From an uncultured Gammaproteobacteria bacterium (GTDB lineage Bacteria > Pseudomonadota > Gammaproteobacteria > Berkiellales > Berkiellaceae): a stretch of DNA of 64,000 bases. The stretch lies in assembly GCA_902826485.1 (NCBI GenBank), contig CADEEZ010000004.1, positions 98,582 through 162,581 on the forward strand, given 5' to 3'. The notes beneath the pieces were generated by a model. That model was not told the DNA's origin. It worked only from the letters and a program-made list of their open reading frames with translations, and made no database searches. A program made the translations under genes and the position numbers. Of the stretch, positions 45,687 through 56,104 are shown piece by piece (position 1 is the stretch's first letter; every line of letters starts with the position of its first letter).

Positions 45687-48152
45687 ATGAATAATCACTA
45701 CTATTCTTTAGAGTATATTTTACTGGTGCTCGAGCTCATCATCGAAGACAAATATCTTAATTTCAACAAAGAAAATATTTTTCGATATAGCTATTGTAAA
45801 GTCTCTTTAAAAGCACTTGATGACTACATCACCCTTATTCTTAAAAAAGAAAAAAGTAAAGAATCTTTGGCTGTATTTATTGAATCATTTAATATCGATC
45901 CTATTAATATACAACAGAATTTAAAAATATCTCTGCCTAACTATACTCAAGAATGTAAAAAAGACTTCTCCGCGATTAAAGATAAAAAATACAAAATATC
46001 TCCTAATGTTATTTCTATGCTATTTCAACAAGTCTTCATCAACGGCTGCATACTAAGGCATCATGATTTAAGAGATTATACTGCTTGGACAATACTGTTT
46101 AGCGAGCTGGGAAGTGAATTTAGCACACATCAATCTTCTCCCAAAATTTTTGAAAAAGTATTAAAAACAGATCACTTGCAAAAAATATTGACGACTTATC
46201 TCAACCATCTTTGTGCTTTAGGGAACATAGGTGCTGCACAAGCATTGCATGATTTTTTGCATGTAGCTCATCTGGTTGTTTCACAGGGGGAAAAAAATAA
46301 CATCACTCAAAATGGGCTAGCAAAAATATTGAGTATTTGTGTAGGGAGTGCCCTCGAACTTGAAGGGAAGATGAAAAAATCATTATTTATCGAAAATTCC
46401 GAACCTGAAACAGAAACCAAACCTGAGCCAGAAACAAAATCTGAAAAAAAACACTTTTCTTTCAAACATCTCATTTCATCAGAGAAAAAAGAACAACCCA
46501 TTAAGCCTGCTCTCAAGAGTACTTACACACAAGAGTTGCTCCAAGAAAATAACTTTTTTATGCGGCTCATTGATTATTTATTAAATTATGAGCAGTTTCA
46601 CAAGCCTTTTTCAATTAAGGACTATGCTCCTGTTTTATCAGATAAATTTTCCGAAACCTATAAAAATATTCAAAACAGCCTTATAAAAACATTATGGGCA
46701 AAACCAACGCTTATCGCAATTCCTTATGTTGGCAATCCAGATATATTTCAATCTGATCCTATCGCTATTAGCAACATCACGAACGAAATCTTGATTAATT
46801 TTAGCCCACCTAAAGAAGAATTGATTCACTTAAGTCCAGTTGAGACAATTAGTTCTAGCCCTAGAAATGAGAAAGAAAGATTGATTAACTCGGGACCTAT
46901 AGAAATTCCAAAAAATCCAGGGAAAAAAACTGAGGTATCGATTAGCTCCAGTCCTAGAGAAATCCCCAGAACGAACAATACTACGCCAAAACAATCATCA
47001 TTAATAAGTTCTAGTCCTACTATAGAGACAATAAGCTCTAGCCCTAAAGAAGATGAAATTATACTCATCAGATCTAAAGGGTTGACTCGCTCAACTGGCA
47101 CGGGGGTTCGCCCCCTGGGTAAGCCAGATAAAATCCGTCGTTCTAATGAGGGTTCCGATCCTACTAGGCAAAGACCCAAATTTTCAGATTCTAGCCCAAG
47201 AGAAACAAGTTCAAGTCCAATAAACCAAGAATTTATTATTCCTTCTGGCAAAAAAGAAGTTCAACTACCGACCCTGCCCAAAGCAACCCCATTCAAAAAT
47301 AAACAAGCGAGCTCAACACCCTGTTTTTCAAGTTCGGATCCCAATGAGACCATCCATACAAATTCAAATGAAGAATGGTTTGATTTCTCCAGCCCTAAAG
47401 AAAAATCTAAAATGACTCGTTTCTCGCGACAAAAAGATTCAAGCCCAAGAAAAACTTTTCTCTCTGGCTCAGACCCTAATGAACCGCTCATCTCAAAAGA
47501 AATAAGCCAAAGTGTTGATTCAACCACTCACTCTAGCTCTTCATCTGAAGAGCAATTTCTATTTTCGAGGACCCCTAGAAAAAAAGTGGAACCGCGCAAG
47601 AACAATCAGCCTAAATTAATGCTAAACCTTAATAATTTGCCTCCTAATACGAAGAATGATCCTTCGCCAAAAGCAAAACAAGGTACGCCAAGATCTGAAA
47701 AATTTGCGCTAGAAGATTCTGATGTCCAAGATCTTGAACAAATGTTACAAAATTTGTTGCTGGAAGAAAAATATGACGTAAAAAAACCAGAAAATAACAC
47801 CGTAACGACTGATTCACCCCGTCGCAAAACTTCACAAGATAAAAAGACTTTACTGATCACCGCCGCCAGAAATAGTTCAAGCAAGTTGAACGTACCCGAA
47901 CGCAAAGAAGCTCACCGATCTTCTCCTTCCAGTTCACCTAGAATACTGTACACACCCCTTCAACAAGTTAAAGGTGATAAAGACGAAAGTACACCATTTG
48001 GCATAACCTATGCGCAAGGCAAACCATTAAATAATAAAACGAGTAAAGTCAGAAAAGATGAAGAAGAAAGTACATTTGGCATGACCAATGCTCAACAAGA
48101 CAAACCATTAAATAATCAACCGAGTAAATTCAGAAAAAGCGACAAAAAATAA
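45687..48152 (+). CDS. large Ser/Pro-rich disordered protein with SSP repeats, candidate effector
   Basis: Unrecognised protein of 821 residues. Residues 1-335 look folded and helical; FINGCILRHHDLRDYTAWTI and NITQNGLAKILSICVGSAL are faintly like RhoGAP helices, not enough for a call. Residues 360-780 are disordered and repeat S-S-S-P-(R/K)-E many times. Several sites fit the full S/T-P-x-K/R consensus of eukaryotic proline-directed kinases (SPRK, TPRK, SPRR). The C-terminus holds two tandem copies of an ESTxFGxTxAQ...KPLNNxxSKxRK unit with basic residues. No signal peptide. The composition is eukaryotic-like; a host-targeted, possibly nuclear, role is inference. Confidence 0.7.
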   Translation: MNNHYYSLEYILLVLELIIEDKYLNFNKENIFRYSYCKVSLKALDDYITLILKKEKSKESLAVFIESFNIDPINIQQNLKISLPNYTQECKKDFSAIKDKKYKISPNVISMLFQQVFINGCILRHHDLRDYTAWTILFSELGSEFSTHQSSPKIFEKVLKTDHLQKILTTYLNHLCALGNIGAAQALHDFLHVAHLVVSQGEKNNITQNGLAKILSICVGSALELEGKMKKSLFIENSEPETETKPEPETKSEKKHFSFKHLISSEKKEQPIKPALKSTYTQELLQENNFFMRLIDYLLNYEQFHKPFSIKDYAPVLSDKFSETYKNIQNSLIKTLWAKPTLIAIPYVGNPDIFQSDPIAISNITNEILINFSPPKEELIHLSPVETISSSPRNEKERLINSGPIEIPKNPGKKTEVSISSSPREIPRTNNTTPKQSSLISSSPTIETISSSPKEDEIILIRSKGLTRSTGTGVRPLGKPDKIRRSNEGSDPTRQRPKFSDSSPRETSSSPINQEFIIPSGKKEVQLPTLPKATPFKNKQASSTPCFSSSDPNETIHTNSNEEWFDFSSPKEKSKMTRFSRQKDSSPRKTFLSGSDPNEPLISKEISQSVDSTTHSSSSSEEQFLFSRTPRKKVEPRKNNQPKLMLNLNNLPPNTKNDPSPKAKQGTPRSEKFALEDSDVQDLEQMLQNLLLEEKYDVKKPENNTVTTDSPRRKTSQDKKTLLITAARNSSSKLNVPERKEAHRSSPSSSPRILYTPLQQVKGDKDESTPFGITYAQGKPLNNKTSKVRKDEEESTFGMTNAQQDKPLNNQPSKFRKSDKK

Positions 48153-48169
48153 AAATCTAATAATCACAT

Positions 48170-48820
48170 TTAACTTTTTGTTAAATGCGCTGCAGCCTTT
48201 TCTTCACTGAAGTGTAATTCTTTAACCATCATGTCGATATATTGCTGAGTATCAAGGGGGTTGTCAGTGATGTCTTTTGGAATAGAGATAGGTTGGCCTA
48301 AATAAAGCACTGTTTTACTAAAGGGCTTAGGGAGTTGATACTTATCCCAAGCTCGAAATTGAATAGCATTTTCATACACGGTGCCAATGGGTACAATTTT
48401 TACACCCGTTTTGGCAGCAAGATAGATGGCACCCGCTTTTGCCTGAAAAATGGGCCCGCGTGGTCCATCTGCTGCGATACCCAATGAATACCCATTTTTG
48501 GCAAAATGCAGTAATTTTTTTAACCCACTTACCGCTTTGCGAGAAGAAGAACCCCGGATAACGCGATATCCTATCGCTTTTAACCAGGTGGTTAACATCT
48601 CTCCATCACGAGAAGCGCTAACTAATGCGACATGCTTTTGATTGCCCATATAACGCATGCGCATAACAGGCATAAACTGCTTACCATGCCAAAAACAATA
48701 GATGTATTGTTCTTTAGCCTGATAGTCGGGGTGAATAACCATCCTGACAGATAGCGTTAAGTTGAGAACTCGGCTTAATGCAAAAGCTGAAAAACCAATT
48801 ATTTTTTGTTTAATATGCAT
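48170..48820 (-). CDS. DUF374 / lysophospholipid acyltransferase-like protein
   Basis: Product of 216 residues of the DUF374 group related to lipid A and phospholipid acyltransferases. CFWHGKQFMPVMRM (active-site-like His after aromatic), LVSASRDGEMLTTWLKAIGY, RGSSSRKAVSGLKKLL and IAADGPRGPIFQAKAGAIYLA follow the family order. The N-terminal hydrophobic stretch may attach it to the membrane. Acceptor lipid unknown. It converges with the Ser/Pro-rich gene, 17 bases apart. Confidence 0.85.
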   Translation of the reverse strand: MHIKQKIIGFSAFALSRVLNLTLSVRMVIHPDYQAKEQYIYCFWHGKQFMPVMRMRYMGNQKHVALVSASRDGEMLTTWLKAIGYRVIRGSSSRKAVSGLKKLLHFAKNGYSLGIAADGPRGPIFQAKAGAIYLAAKTGVKIVPIGTVYENAIQFRAWDKYQLPKPFSKTVLYLGQPISIPKDITDNPLDTQQYIDMMVKELHFSEEKAAAHLTKS

Positions 48821-48884
48821 ATTAAGTGGGCTGGCTATTTTTAATACATAGCCAATTATACCGAGTCTGCCCCATCGCTGCCAA

Positions 48885-50366
48885 CTATTTGCGTGTATTT
48901 AACGCTTTTTTAGAATTAGGGCTATGTGATTGTGGTTGGGACTGTTGTCTTAAGAGCGCACGTGTATCTTTTAAATCTTCTCTGGTTTTATCAAAGAAAA
49001 CTGTCAACTGTTGCGGCCAAATGCTATACCCTTGATTTTTATACGCCTCTTCAGAATGCACAGCCAATGTTCTCTCACAATTATCCCAAACGCTTTCATT
49101 CGGACGTTTTTGATTATCTAAAATCGGCTGATCTTTCAAAGACTTTCTTAAGGCGATAATGGTATCAGAGAGCAACTGTCTTTTGTCATCGGCTGTTTCA
49201 GGATTGTAGGTCCATATGGTTAATTTATCACTCAGTGTTTTTGTGGGCTGTGTAACCAAACCAATCAGTGTGGACGCGACACTTAATACTATGCCTGATT
49301 GAGCCGTGCTTTCACTTAACCGTTCAAAATTGGCTGATCGACTATAATTTGACAATAAATAGCTTACCATGTCTTCATATACAATTAATAAAGGATCATT
49401 TTTTTTGAATACTTTTTTGGGCGAGCAATCTAATAACGCATGATTATGTCCCGGTAAAAATGCAGAAGTTTTATCTAGCTCAGAAAAGAAACCAAAAATT
49501 TCTTCCATTGTTTTACTAAAAGTATACAATAATTCGCCTGTTCGACCGTCTGAAGGGGTATAAGTGAATTGGTTTAATTTCGTTGCGCCTTTTTCTTCAA
49601 GCTTTTGCATCAATACGCGAATCTCTTCGATACTTTTCAAAATATCTTTTAATAAACTCTCATCATAGCAAATGTCATTTGAGATTTTTAATTTTTCAAA
49701 ATTTTCTTGTAAAATTAAGATAGGGTCTTTTTTTTCATCTAGGATGTTTTTATTACTTCCCTCATCTTGTAATGCGATAATTACTTTTGTTTGATCTTCT
49801 TCTTTAATACCTTCTGATTTAATCTCTTCTGGTTTTTTTTCAACTGCTTTTTCTTTTTTTTCCGCTTCAAGTTTTTCTGCTGCAATACTTTTTTCTTGTT
49901 TTCGAATCGATTTTTTTAATTCATCTCTTTGCAATAAACCAAGATAAGCTGTTTCTCTTAATTCTAAACATTTTTGTTGTAATCTAAATACCAACAATAA
50001 TTTAAATTGGGTTAAATTAATTGTTGTGCTTTGAGGGTTAAAAAAATCATCTATTTTTTTATAAAGAAAATCATATTGACCTAAAACCACGTCTTTCCAC
50101 AATAAATCAAATTGAATTTTTTTGTCACCATACCGCATTTTAAAAGGGGAAAATTCGATTTTTTCGGAGCCATTCAATTTTTCTTTGGTGCTTCCAAACA
50201 TATTCTCATTAGAAATTTTAAAAAATTCTAGAATAGATACTTCGGTGTTTGGCTGAACTTTACTGGATTTTACTGACGTGGTGTTGGTAGAGTTTTCTGC
50301 AATGACTTTTTGCATATGTTCTTCAAGACGTGCGATCCAAAAATCCAAAGCCGTGATAAAAAACAT
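48885..50366 (-). CDS. coiled-coil protein of unknown function, candidate effector
   Basis: Unrecognised product of 493 residues from the ATG at 50366 (AGAGG five bases upstream). It contains a charged coiled coil (KKSIRKQEKSIAAEKLEAEK, then a Lys/Glu-rich linker) near 155-200 and helical segments with mixed sequence after that. A possible short domain lies at the C-terminus (SIWPQQLTVFFDKTREDLKD). No signal peptide or membrane helix. It follows folA by 22 bases on the same strand, although its composition is that of the accessory genes. It shares general character, but no clear identity, with the tandem paralogues at 10-14 kb. Confidence 0.6.
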   Translation of the reverse strand: MFFITALDFWIARLEEHMQKVIAENSTNTTSVKSSKVQPNTEVSILEFFKISNENMFGSTKEKLNGSEKIEFSPFKMRYGDKKIQFDLLWKDVVLGQYDFLYKKIDDFFNPQSTTINLTQFKLLLVFRLQQKCLELRETAYLGLLQRDELKKSIRKQEKSIAAEKLEAEKKEKAVEKKPEEIKSEGIKEEDQTKVIIALQDEGSNKNILDEKKDPILILQENFEKLKISNDICYDESLLKDILKSIEEIRVLMQKLEEKGATKLNQFTYTPSDGRTGELLYTFSKTMEEIFGFFSELDKTSAFLPGHNHALLDCSPKKVFKKNDPLLIVYEDMVSYLLSNYSRSANFERLSESTAQSGIVLSVASTLIGLVTQPTKTLSDKLTIWTYNPETADDKRQLLSDTIIALRKSLKDQPILDNQKRPNESVWDNCERTLAVHSEEAYKNQGYSIWPQQLTVFFDKTREDLKDTRALLRQQSQPQSHSPNSKKALNTRK

Positions 50367-50388
50367 AGGCACCTCTGATTTATTTTTA

Positions 50389-50877
50389 TTATTTTATTTT
50401 TTCGTATTGCAAATAATGGTAGGTAAACTCATTTGATTCACTGATAGGCACTGTCTGCTTATCCATCTCTTGCCAATCAGATAAATCAATTTTAGGAAAT
50501 TTTGCATCGCCTTCGAATGCTTTTTCAATTTGAGTAATATACAGTTTAGTGGCGAAGGGCAAACAAAGCGCATATACTTTTTCGCCGCCTATTACCATCA
50601 GCTCTTCAAATTGCTCTGCGGCTTTAAAGGCTTGTTCTAAAGAAGAGACCACCACACACCCTGGGGCTAGATAGGCAATATCATGGGTTAAAACAATGTT
50701 TGTGCGACCAGGCAATGGCCTACCGATAGATTCGTAAGTTTTTCTGCCCATTAAAATAGGTTTGCCCCAGGTTAAGGCTTTAAACCGTTTAAGATCGTCG
50801 GACAAATGCCAAGGCAATTGATTATTTGCCCCAATCACATCCCCTAAAGCTTTTGCAACAATTAAACTTACTTTCAT
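50389..50877 (-). CDS. folA: dihydrofolate reductase
   Basis: Reduces dihydrofolate to tetrahydrofolate with NADPH. 162 residues: MKVSLIVAKALGDVIGANNQLPWHL (Trp-loop and folate site), the acidic Asp in SDDLKRFKALT, GKPILMGRKTYESIGRPLPGR (NADPH motif), MVIGGEKVYAL. Follows thyA by 23 bases, so the enzyme that oxidises methylene-THF and the one that re-reduces DHF are made together. Confidence 0.97.
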   Translation of the reverse strand: MKVSLIVAKALGDVIGANNQLPWHLSDDLKRFKALTWGKPILMGRKTYESIGRPLPGRTNIVLTHDIAYLAPGCVVVSSLEQAFKAAEQFEELMVIGGEKVYALCLPFATKLYITQIEKAFEGDAKFPKIDLSDWQEMDKQTVPISESNEFTYHYLQYEKIK

Positions 50878-50900
50878 TCTAAAAATTGCTCCTAAATAAA

Positions 50901-51695
50901 TTAGACCGCAATCGGTGCTGTAATAGTGGGATGAGATTGATAATTCACCAATTCAAAATCTTCAAATTTAAACTCATCTATCTGCTTCACATTGGGGTTT
51001 ATCAACATTCTCGGCAGAGGGAAAGGTTCGCGAGAAAGTTGCAAAGTGGCTTGTTCAAAATGATTCGAATATAAATGCGCATCACCCAAGGTATGCACAA
51101 AATCACCTGGCTGCAAGCCAGTTACTTGGGCTATCATCATCGTTAACAAAGCATAAGAGGCAATATTAAACGGCACGCCCAGAAAAATATCTGCACTGCG
51201 TTGGTATAATTGGCAGCTTAGTTTGCCTTGTGCAACATAAAATTGAAATAAACAATGACATGGCGGTAAAGCCATTTTTTCTAATTGCCCTACATGCCAG
51301 CTAGACACAATTAATCTTCTAGAATGGGGATTCGTTTTAATTTGCTGAATGACATTGGCCAATTGATCGTGTATTTTGCCATCATTTTCTTGCCATCTGC
51401 GCCATTGTTCACCATAAACTGGCCCTAGATTGCCTTTTTCATCGGCCCAATCATTCCAAATGCGTACGCCATTTTGCTGTAAATAATCAATATTGGTATC
51501 GCCTTTAATAAACCACAACAATTCATGAATGATCGATTTTAAATGGGCTTTTTTGGTCGTCACTAAAGGAAAGCCTTGGCCTAAATCAAATCGCATTTGA
51601 TAGCCAAATAGCCCTGTGGTGCCTGTCTGTGTTCTGTCTGTTCTGGCAACACCGGTTTCAATCGCTTTTTTGAGTAAAGCTAGATATTGTTGCAT
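50901..51695 (-). CDS. thyA: thymidylate synthase
   Basis: Makes dTMP from dUMP using methylene-tetrahydrofolate. The product is 264 residues from the ATG at 51695, chosen for AGGAG eight bases upstream; its 5' end lies within the end of lgt (38-base overlap). [26 protein letters not shown] holds the catalytic Cys and the nucleotide-binding Arg region; [14 protein letters not shown] and GDAHLYSNH are typical. The tdk gene at the window start gives the salvage alternative. Confidence 0.97.
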   Translation of the reverse strand: MQQYLALLKKAIETGVARTDRTQTGTTGLFGYQMRFDLGQGFPLVTTKKAHLKSIIHELLWFIKGDTNIDYLQQNGVRIWNDWADEKGNLGPVYGEQWRRWQENDGKIHDQLANVIQQIKTNPHSRRLIVSSWHVGQLEKMALPPCHCLFQFYVAQGKLSCQLYQRSADIFLGVPFNIASYALLTMMIAQVTGLQPGDFVHTLGDAHLYSNHFEQATLQLSREPFPLPRMLINPNVKQIDEFKFEDFELVNYQSHPTITAPIAV

Positions 51696-52473
51696 GATTT
51701 TTTCTCCTAAACCCAAACCATAAATATAAAGCGAGCACTATCATGGGTAAGCATAAAACTTGCCCCATGGTTAACCAATCGCCCCACAAATAGCCATATT
51801 GTGCATCTGGCTCTCTAAAAAATTCTTCAAAAATACGAATCAGCGCATAGCCCATTAAAAAACACGCTGTGTTTCCACCCAAAGATCGGGGCTTTCGGGC
51901 ATACCACCATAATATAATCGTGAGCAATACACCCTCGAGTAAAATGGCATAGATAGGCCATGGGTGCCTTGGATAAATATCGATATGATAAAAATACATG
52001 CCCCAAGGAACGGTCGTGATTTTGCCCCACAACTCGCCATTGATAAAATTACCTAAACGTCCAAAACCTAAGGCCACTGGAATAACGGGCGCGATGGCAT
52101 CGAATACCGATAAAACATGTGTATGAAACCGACGCGCAAACAACCATGCCGCAACGGCCACGCCTGTTATGCCCCCATGAAAAGACATCCCGCCTTCCCA
52201 TAGTCTAAATACGCGAAAGGGATCGGTATAAATAAAATCGGGGGCATAAAACAGCATATAACCGAGTCGGCCACCTATCACGATACCAAGGGCCATATAA
52301 AAGGCCAAATCAATTATTTTTTCTGTCGACCAATTGGGGTTATTTTTTTCACGATACATCATGAGGCCAAGACACGCTAAGATGGCCACCATATACATTA
52401 GCCCATACCAACGCACTTGCAGTGGGCCATAAATGTGAAATATAACTGGATTAATTTCTGGATGTTTAAACAT
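51658..52473 (-). CDS. lgt: prolipoprotein diacylglyceryl transferase
   Basis: Inner-membrane enzyme adding diacylglycerol to the lipobox Cys of prolipoproteins, the first step of lipoprotein maturation (for example of the SEL1 lipoprotein in this window). 271 residues, about seven helices. [30 protein letters not shown] and the signature [13 protein letters not shown] with its essential Asn/Glu are present. Operon order lgt-thyA-folA is as in many gammaproteobacteria. Confidence 0.97.
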   Translation of the reverse strand: MFKHPEINPVIFHIYGPLQVRWYGLMYMVAILACLGLMMYREKNNPNWSTEKIIDLAFYMALGIVIGGRLGYMLFYAPDFIYTDPFRVFRLWEGGMSFHGGITGVAVAAWLFARRFHTHVLSVFDAIAPVIPVALGFGRLGNFINGELWGKITTVPWGMYFYHIDIYPRHPWPIYAILLEGVLLTIILWWYARKPRSLGGNTACFLMGYALIRIFEEFFREPDAQYGYLWGDWLTMGQVLCLPMIVLALYLWFGFRRKNHATISSFTQKSD

Positions 52474-52497
52474 AGTTTCCTCAGTCTATCAAAGACG

Positions 52498-53304
52498 TCA
52501 CAAATTAAAACCCATTCGTAAGGCAATCAACACTAAAATTAGGGCAAATAACTTCCGAATAATGCTGACTGGTAGCCTTCTAGAAAGCCAAACGCCAAGC
52601 GGAGCAAGCATCATACCTGCCATGCCAATCAAAACTGCCCAAGGCCAATACACATATCCTGTGACGCCTTCCAAATGAGGAATAGTCCCCCAGCCAAAAT
52701 AAATACTGCCTATTGTGCCCATACAAACAGTACAAAAAGTCCCAATGGAAGTTGCTGCGCTTACTTGATACGGAGGTAAGCCCATATAGGCTAAAATGGG
52801 CACCAAAAATATGCCACCCCCTATGCCAATTAAGCTTGAAATAGCGCCAATCACTAACCCTATTAAAAAAAATACGTGGGGAGAAAAATGTTTTTGGTGT
52901 TGTGTTTGATAAAAAAGCTGAGGAGAAAAAATCATTCTAAAAGCAATAACCATAACAACTAACATAAAGGCTATTTTTAAAATCTCTGGGGAGGCAAGGC
53001 TATTTAAAAAATTACCGCTCCAAGCACCTAGCCATAAACCGGGTATTAATCCCTGAAAAATAGAAGGCGACATGCCTGTATAATGCCCAAATCTAAAATG
53101 AGAAATCATGCCTGCTGCTGAGGTAAATATCATCGACGCCAAAGACGTGCCCACGGCTAAATGCATAATTTCATTACCGGTAAGACCAGGATGAAAGGGA
53201 TAAAGATAAGACAACACGGGGACTATCACCACGCCGCCGCCAATGCCGAGTAACCCAGATAATACGCCAGCAACCAGACCTGTGATTAAAATAATAAATA
53301 TCAT
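52498..53304 (-). CDS. TSUP-family (TauE/SafE) permease
   Basis: Membrane protein of 268 residues with about eight helices. The two family repeats each carry the GLLGIGGG-type motif: LVAGVLSGLLGIGGGVVIVP near the N-terminus and GAISSLIGIGGGIFLVPIL in the middle. Family members export sulfite, sulfoacetate or other anions, but the substrate here is unknown. Overlaps the ptsP stop by four bases, so translation is coupled; the ptsP-TSUP-lgt run is a common one. Confidence 0.88.
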   Translation of the reverse strand: MIFIILITGLVAGVLSGLLGIGGGVVIVPVLSYLYPFHPGLTGNEIMHLAVGTSLASMIFTSAAGMISHFRFGHYTGMSPSIFQGLIPGLWLGAWSGNFLNSLASPEILKIAFMLVVMVIAFRMIFSPQLFYQTQHQKHFSPHVFFLIGLVIGAISSLIGIGGGIFLVPILAYMGLPPYQVSAATSIGTFCTVCMGTIGSIYFGWGTIPHLEGVTGYVYWPWAVLIGMAGMMLAPLGVWLSRRLPVSIIRKLFALILVLIALRMGFNL

Positions 53305-55577
53305 AAAGCCATACTCGAAGGGTGTGCTAGACTCAAACCCGTTTCTTGAAGTTTCTCTTGTAAAAACTGCTTAACTTCATTTCCCTGCTCAAAAGATCTG
53401 ACTGTTTTATACCAGGCTTTAGCCTGAACAACAGATAACTGTCTAATATGCCATTTTATTTTCGCTAACATGCTGGTATGAACACTGATCCCTTCAAATT
53501 CGAGCGCCAATAAAATAATCAATGCGATGGGATCACTGGCCATTTCGCCACAAATCGTTACCGGTTTATTCTGTTGTTTAGCTGCCAACACAACCTGTTC
53601 AAGAGCCCCTAATACAGCCGGATGAAAAGGATCATATAAATCGGCTATTTTTTGGTTATTTCTATCTGCCGCCAATATATATTGCGTCAAATCGTTGCTG
53701 CCAATAGATAAAAAATCCATTCTTTTTGCGATGTGGCCTGCACAAAAAACAGCAGAAGGCGTTTCAATCATCGCCCCTACTTTTGGATACACAACATCAA
53801 ATCCTTCTTCTTGTACTTCTTGATAGGCTTGCCGAATATAGGTAAGCGATTCATCTATCTCTGATGTTTGAGTTATCATCGGTAATAAAATATGAAGATT
53901 ATTTAACCCGGTGCTGGCTTTTAACAAAGCCCTCAACTGTTGTAAAAATATTTCAGGGTGATCAAGCATCACCCGAATACCACGCCAGCCTAAAAATGAA
54001 TTTTTTTCTTCAATAGGGAAGTAAGGTAAAAACTTATCGCCGCCTACATCAAGCGTTCTAATGACCACTGGTTTTTTCGAAAAAGCCAACAATAATTGAC
54101 GGTAAACCGACGTTTGTTCTTCTTCTCCGGGAAATCTGTCTTTTACCATAAAAGGCACTTCAGTTCGGTATAGCCCTACGCCGTCACTGTGGCAACTCAA
54201 CGCCGCATGAATGTCTGCACTTAAACCAATATTCACGAGTAAATTAATTTTACGATTATCTAATGTCACTGCTGGCAATAAATTGAGTTTATCTACCTCG
54301 ATGAGATTGGCTTTATCTTGAGATGCTTGTTGATTAAATGCTTGAATAAGATGACGGGTGGGACGGATATAGACTTCGCCCTGAAAACCATCTACGGCAA
54401 TTACCTCACCTGATAGTTTAAATATCGGTAATCCCACCGTACCAATGACCGCTGGTATGCCCATGGCTTTGGCCAAAATAATCACATGAGAATTGACGCT
54501 GCCTTTAATGGAAACCACACCTTTTAATTTATGCTGTGGCACTTCTGCTAAACAAGAAGCCGTGACGTCTTCACCGACTAAAATTGTGTCATCAGGATAA
54601 TATTTAATGAGCCCTTCTTGGAGTTGTAAATGACCTAAAATTCTACGACCTAAATCAATAAAATCGTGTGCGCGTTCACTTAAATAATCATCTTCCATGG
54701 CTTGAAATTTTCGAGTCAAAGATTTAATGGTTTTTTTTAAGGCCCAAGGCGCCCAATGGCGTTCGTTAATTAAATTTTTGACCGATTGCGTAATATGATC
54801 GCTGTCTAAAATTTGTAAGTAGGCATCAAACAGGACCATTTCTGCTTCGGGTAATTTTTGCGTCCATCGAAGTTTTATGGCTTCTAGATCTTGTTTTGTT
54901 TTTTCTAAAGCTTTTTTAAACTTTTCCCATTCTTTTTCTTTGTCTTTTTCTTGTATTAAATAATAAGGCACAGATTCTAAATCATCGGGATTATAAGAAA
55001 TCACCACTTTTCCAATCACCAAACCAGGGGACGCGGCTTTTCCTTCCCACTTTGTTGGCGCTTTGGCGTCTTCATAAAAATAATCTCTTTTTAAGACGCG
55101 TTGAGGGGCGGTAGCGATGCTAGAACCCAGCTGAGCTGCAATCGTGACTAAAAAAGCCACTTCCTGCTCTTCGTATTTTCTTTTTTCGCGTTGCTGAACA
55201 ATAATAATGCCCACTAATTTTCGTTGATAAATTATGGGCACGCCAAGAAAAGAGTGATAAATTTCTTCTCCCATCTGAGGAAAAAAATAATAATGCGGGT
55301 GATTGGGGGCATCTTCAATATTGAGCGGCTCTTCACGTTCAGCAACCAGCCCAACTAGCCCTTGTGAAAATTTCAGGCTGATTTTGCCTTCGATGTTCGG
55401 CTTAAAGCCTTTTGAGGCGGCCAGCACATATCGTTCATTTTGTTTATCAACTAAATATACTCCGGAAGCCTCAGTTTGAATGCTCTCGGCCACCCGATTG
55501 ACCATGATATGCAACACTTCTTGCAAATCTCTTGCTTCGTTGACCTCTTGAACAATTTCACGAAGAAGATGGAGCAT
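53301..55577 (-). CDS. ptsP: phosphoenolpyruvate phosphotransferase PtsP (enzyme I-Ntr)
   Basis: First enzyme of the nitrogen PTS, which passes phosphate from PEP to NPr and regulates metabolism. The 758-residue protein has a GAF domain (about 1-155). The enzyme I part follows, with the linker WEGKAASPGLVIGKVV, the phospho-His region SIKGSVNSHVIILAKAMGIPAV, GVGLYRTEVPFM and the PEP-binding GSNDLTQYILAADRNN, and the C-terminal CGEMASDP. The domain set is complete. It follows rppH by 14 bases. Confidence 0.95.
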   Translation of the reverse strand: MLHLLREIVQEVNEARDLQEVLHIMVNRVAESIQTEASGVYLVDKQNERYVLAASKGFKPNIEGKISLKFSQGLVGLVAEREEPLNIEDAPNHPHYYFFPQMGEEIYHSFLGVPIIYQRKLVGIIIVQQREKRKYEEQEVAFLVTIAAQLGSSIATAPQRVLKRDYFYEDAKAPTKWEGKAASPGLVIGKVVISYNPDDLESVPYYLIQEKDKEKEWEKFKKALEKTKQDLEAIKLRWTQKLPEAEMVLFDAYLQILDSDHITQSVKNLINERHWAPWALKKTIKSLTRKFQAMEDDYLSERAHDFIDLGRRILGHLQLQEGLIKYYPDDTILVGEDVTASCLAEVPQHKLKGVVSIKGSVNSHVIILAKAMGIPAVIGTVGLPIFKLSGEVIAVDGFQGEVYIRPTRHLIQAFNQQASQDKANLIEVDKLNLLPAVTLDNRKINLLVNIGLSADIHAALSCHSDGVGLYRTEVPFMVKDRFPGEEEQTSVYRQLLLAFSKKPVVIRTLDVGGDKFLPYFPIEEKNSFLGWRGIRVMLDHPEIFLQQLRALLKASTGLNNLHILLPMITQTSEIDESLTYIRQAYQEVQEEGFDVVYPKVGAMIETPSAVFCAGHIAKRMDFLSIGSNDLTQYILAADRNNQKIADLYDPFHPAVLGALEQVVLAAKQQNKPVTICGEMASDPIALIILLALEFEGISVHTSMLAKIKWHIRQLSVVQAKAWYKTVRSFEQGNEVKQFLQEKLQETGLSLAHPSSMAL

Positions 55578-55591
55578 AATTTACTGTCTCG

Positions 55592-56104
55592 CTAACTTGG
55601 CAGCGGATCGAGTTTGCCTCGAAAAATCGCACTGGGGAGTAAATAGGGCCTAAACTCTTTAAGCGCTTTGCGGTATACCTCTTTTTTAAAAGCAATAACC
55701 TGATGAAGCGGATACCAATAACTTACCCAGTTCCAATCATCAAACTCGGGCTTAATCGTCGCATCTAATTGAATTTTACTTTCTGGTGCCACTAATTTTA
55801 ACAAAAACCATTTTTGTTTTTGGCCTATGCAAACGGGCCTAGATTGGTTTCGTACTAATCGTCTGGGCAGACGGTATCTTAACCAATAACGAGATTGCGC
55901 AAGAATTTTGACATCAGAGGCTTGTAGCCCCACTTCTTCATAAAGTTCTCTAAAAAGTGCATCTTCTACTTTTTCGTTATCGTTAATGCCGCCTTGAGGA
56001 AATTGCCAAGCTTCTTGTCCAACTCGCTTCGCCCAAAATACTTGGCCGGCCGCATTGGTTAAGATGATCCCCACATTCGGACGGTAGCCTTTCGCATCTA
56101 TCAC
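55592..56104 (-). CDS. rppH: RNA pyrophosphohydrolase
   Basis: Removes pyrophosphate from mRNA 5' ends and so starts their decay. 170 residues. Begins at a GTG at 56104 with AAGGA six bases upstream; [17 protein letters not shown] matches the RppH N-terminus. The Nudix box [24 protein letters not shown] region (about residues 37-60) keeps all metal-binding Glu residues. [14 protein letters not shown] and GQKQKWFLL are typical. First gene of the rppH-ptsP run. Confidence 0.96.
   Translation of the reverse strand: MIDAKGYRPNVGIILTNAAGQVFWAKRVGQEAWQFPQGGINDNEKVEDALFRELYEEVGLQASDVKILAQSRYWLRYRLPRRLVRNQSRPVCIGQKQKWFLLKLVAPESKIQLDATIKPEFDDWNWVSYWYPLHQVIAFKKEVYRKALKEFRPYLLPSAIFRGKLDPLPS

Noticed and set aside
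45906-46360. RhoGAP domain in the N-terminal part of the Ser/Pro-rich protein
   Set aside because: Only one helix resembles the family (NITQNGLAKIL), and no clear arginine finger was found, so the domain is not called.
46826-47905. Long antisense frames opposite the Ser/Pro-rich gene
   Set aside because: Their repetitive Gly-Leu-Glu-Leu composition is the mirror of the SSP repeats, not an independent protein.
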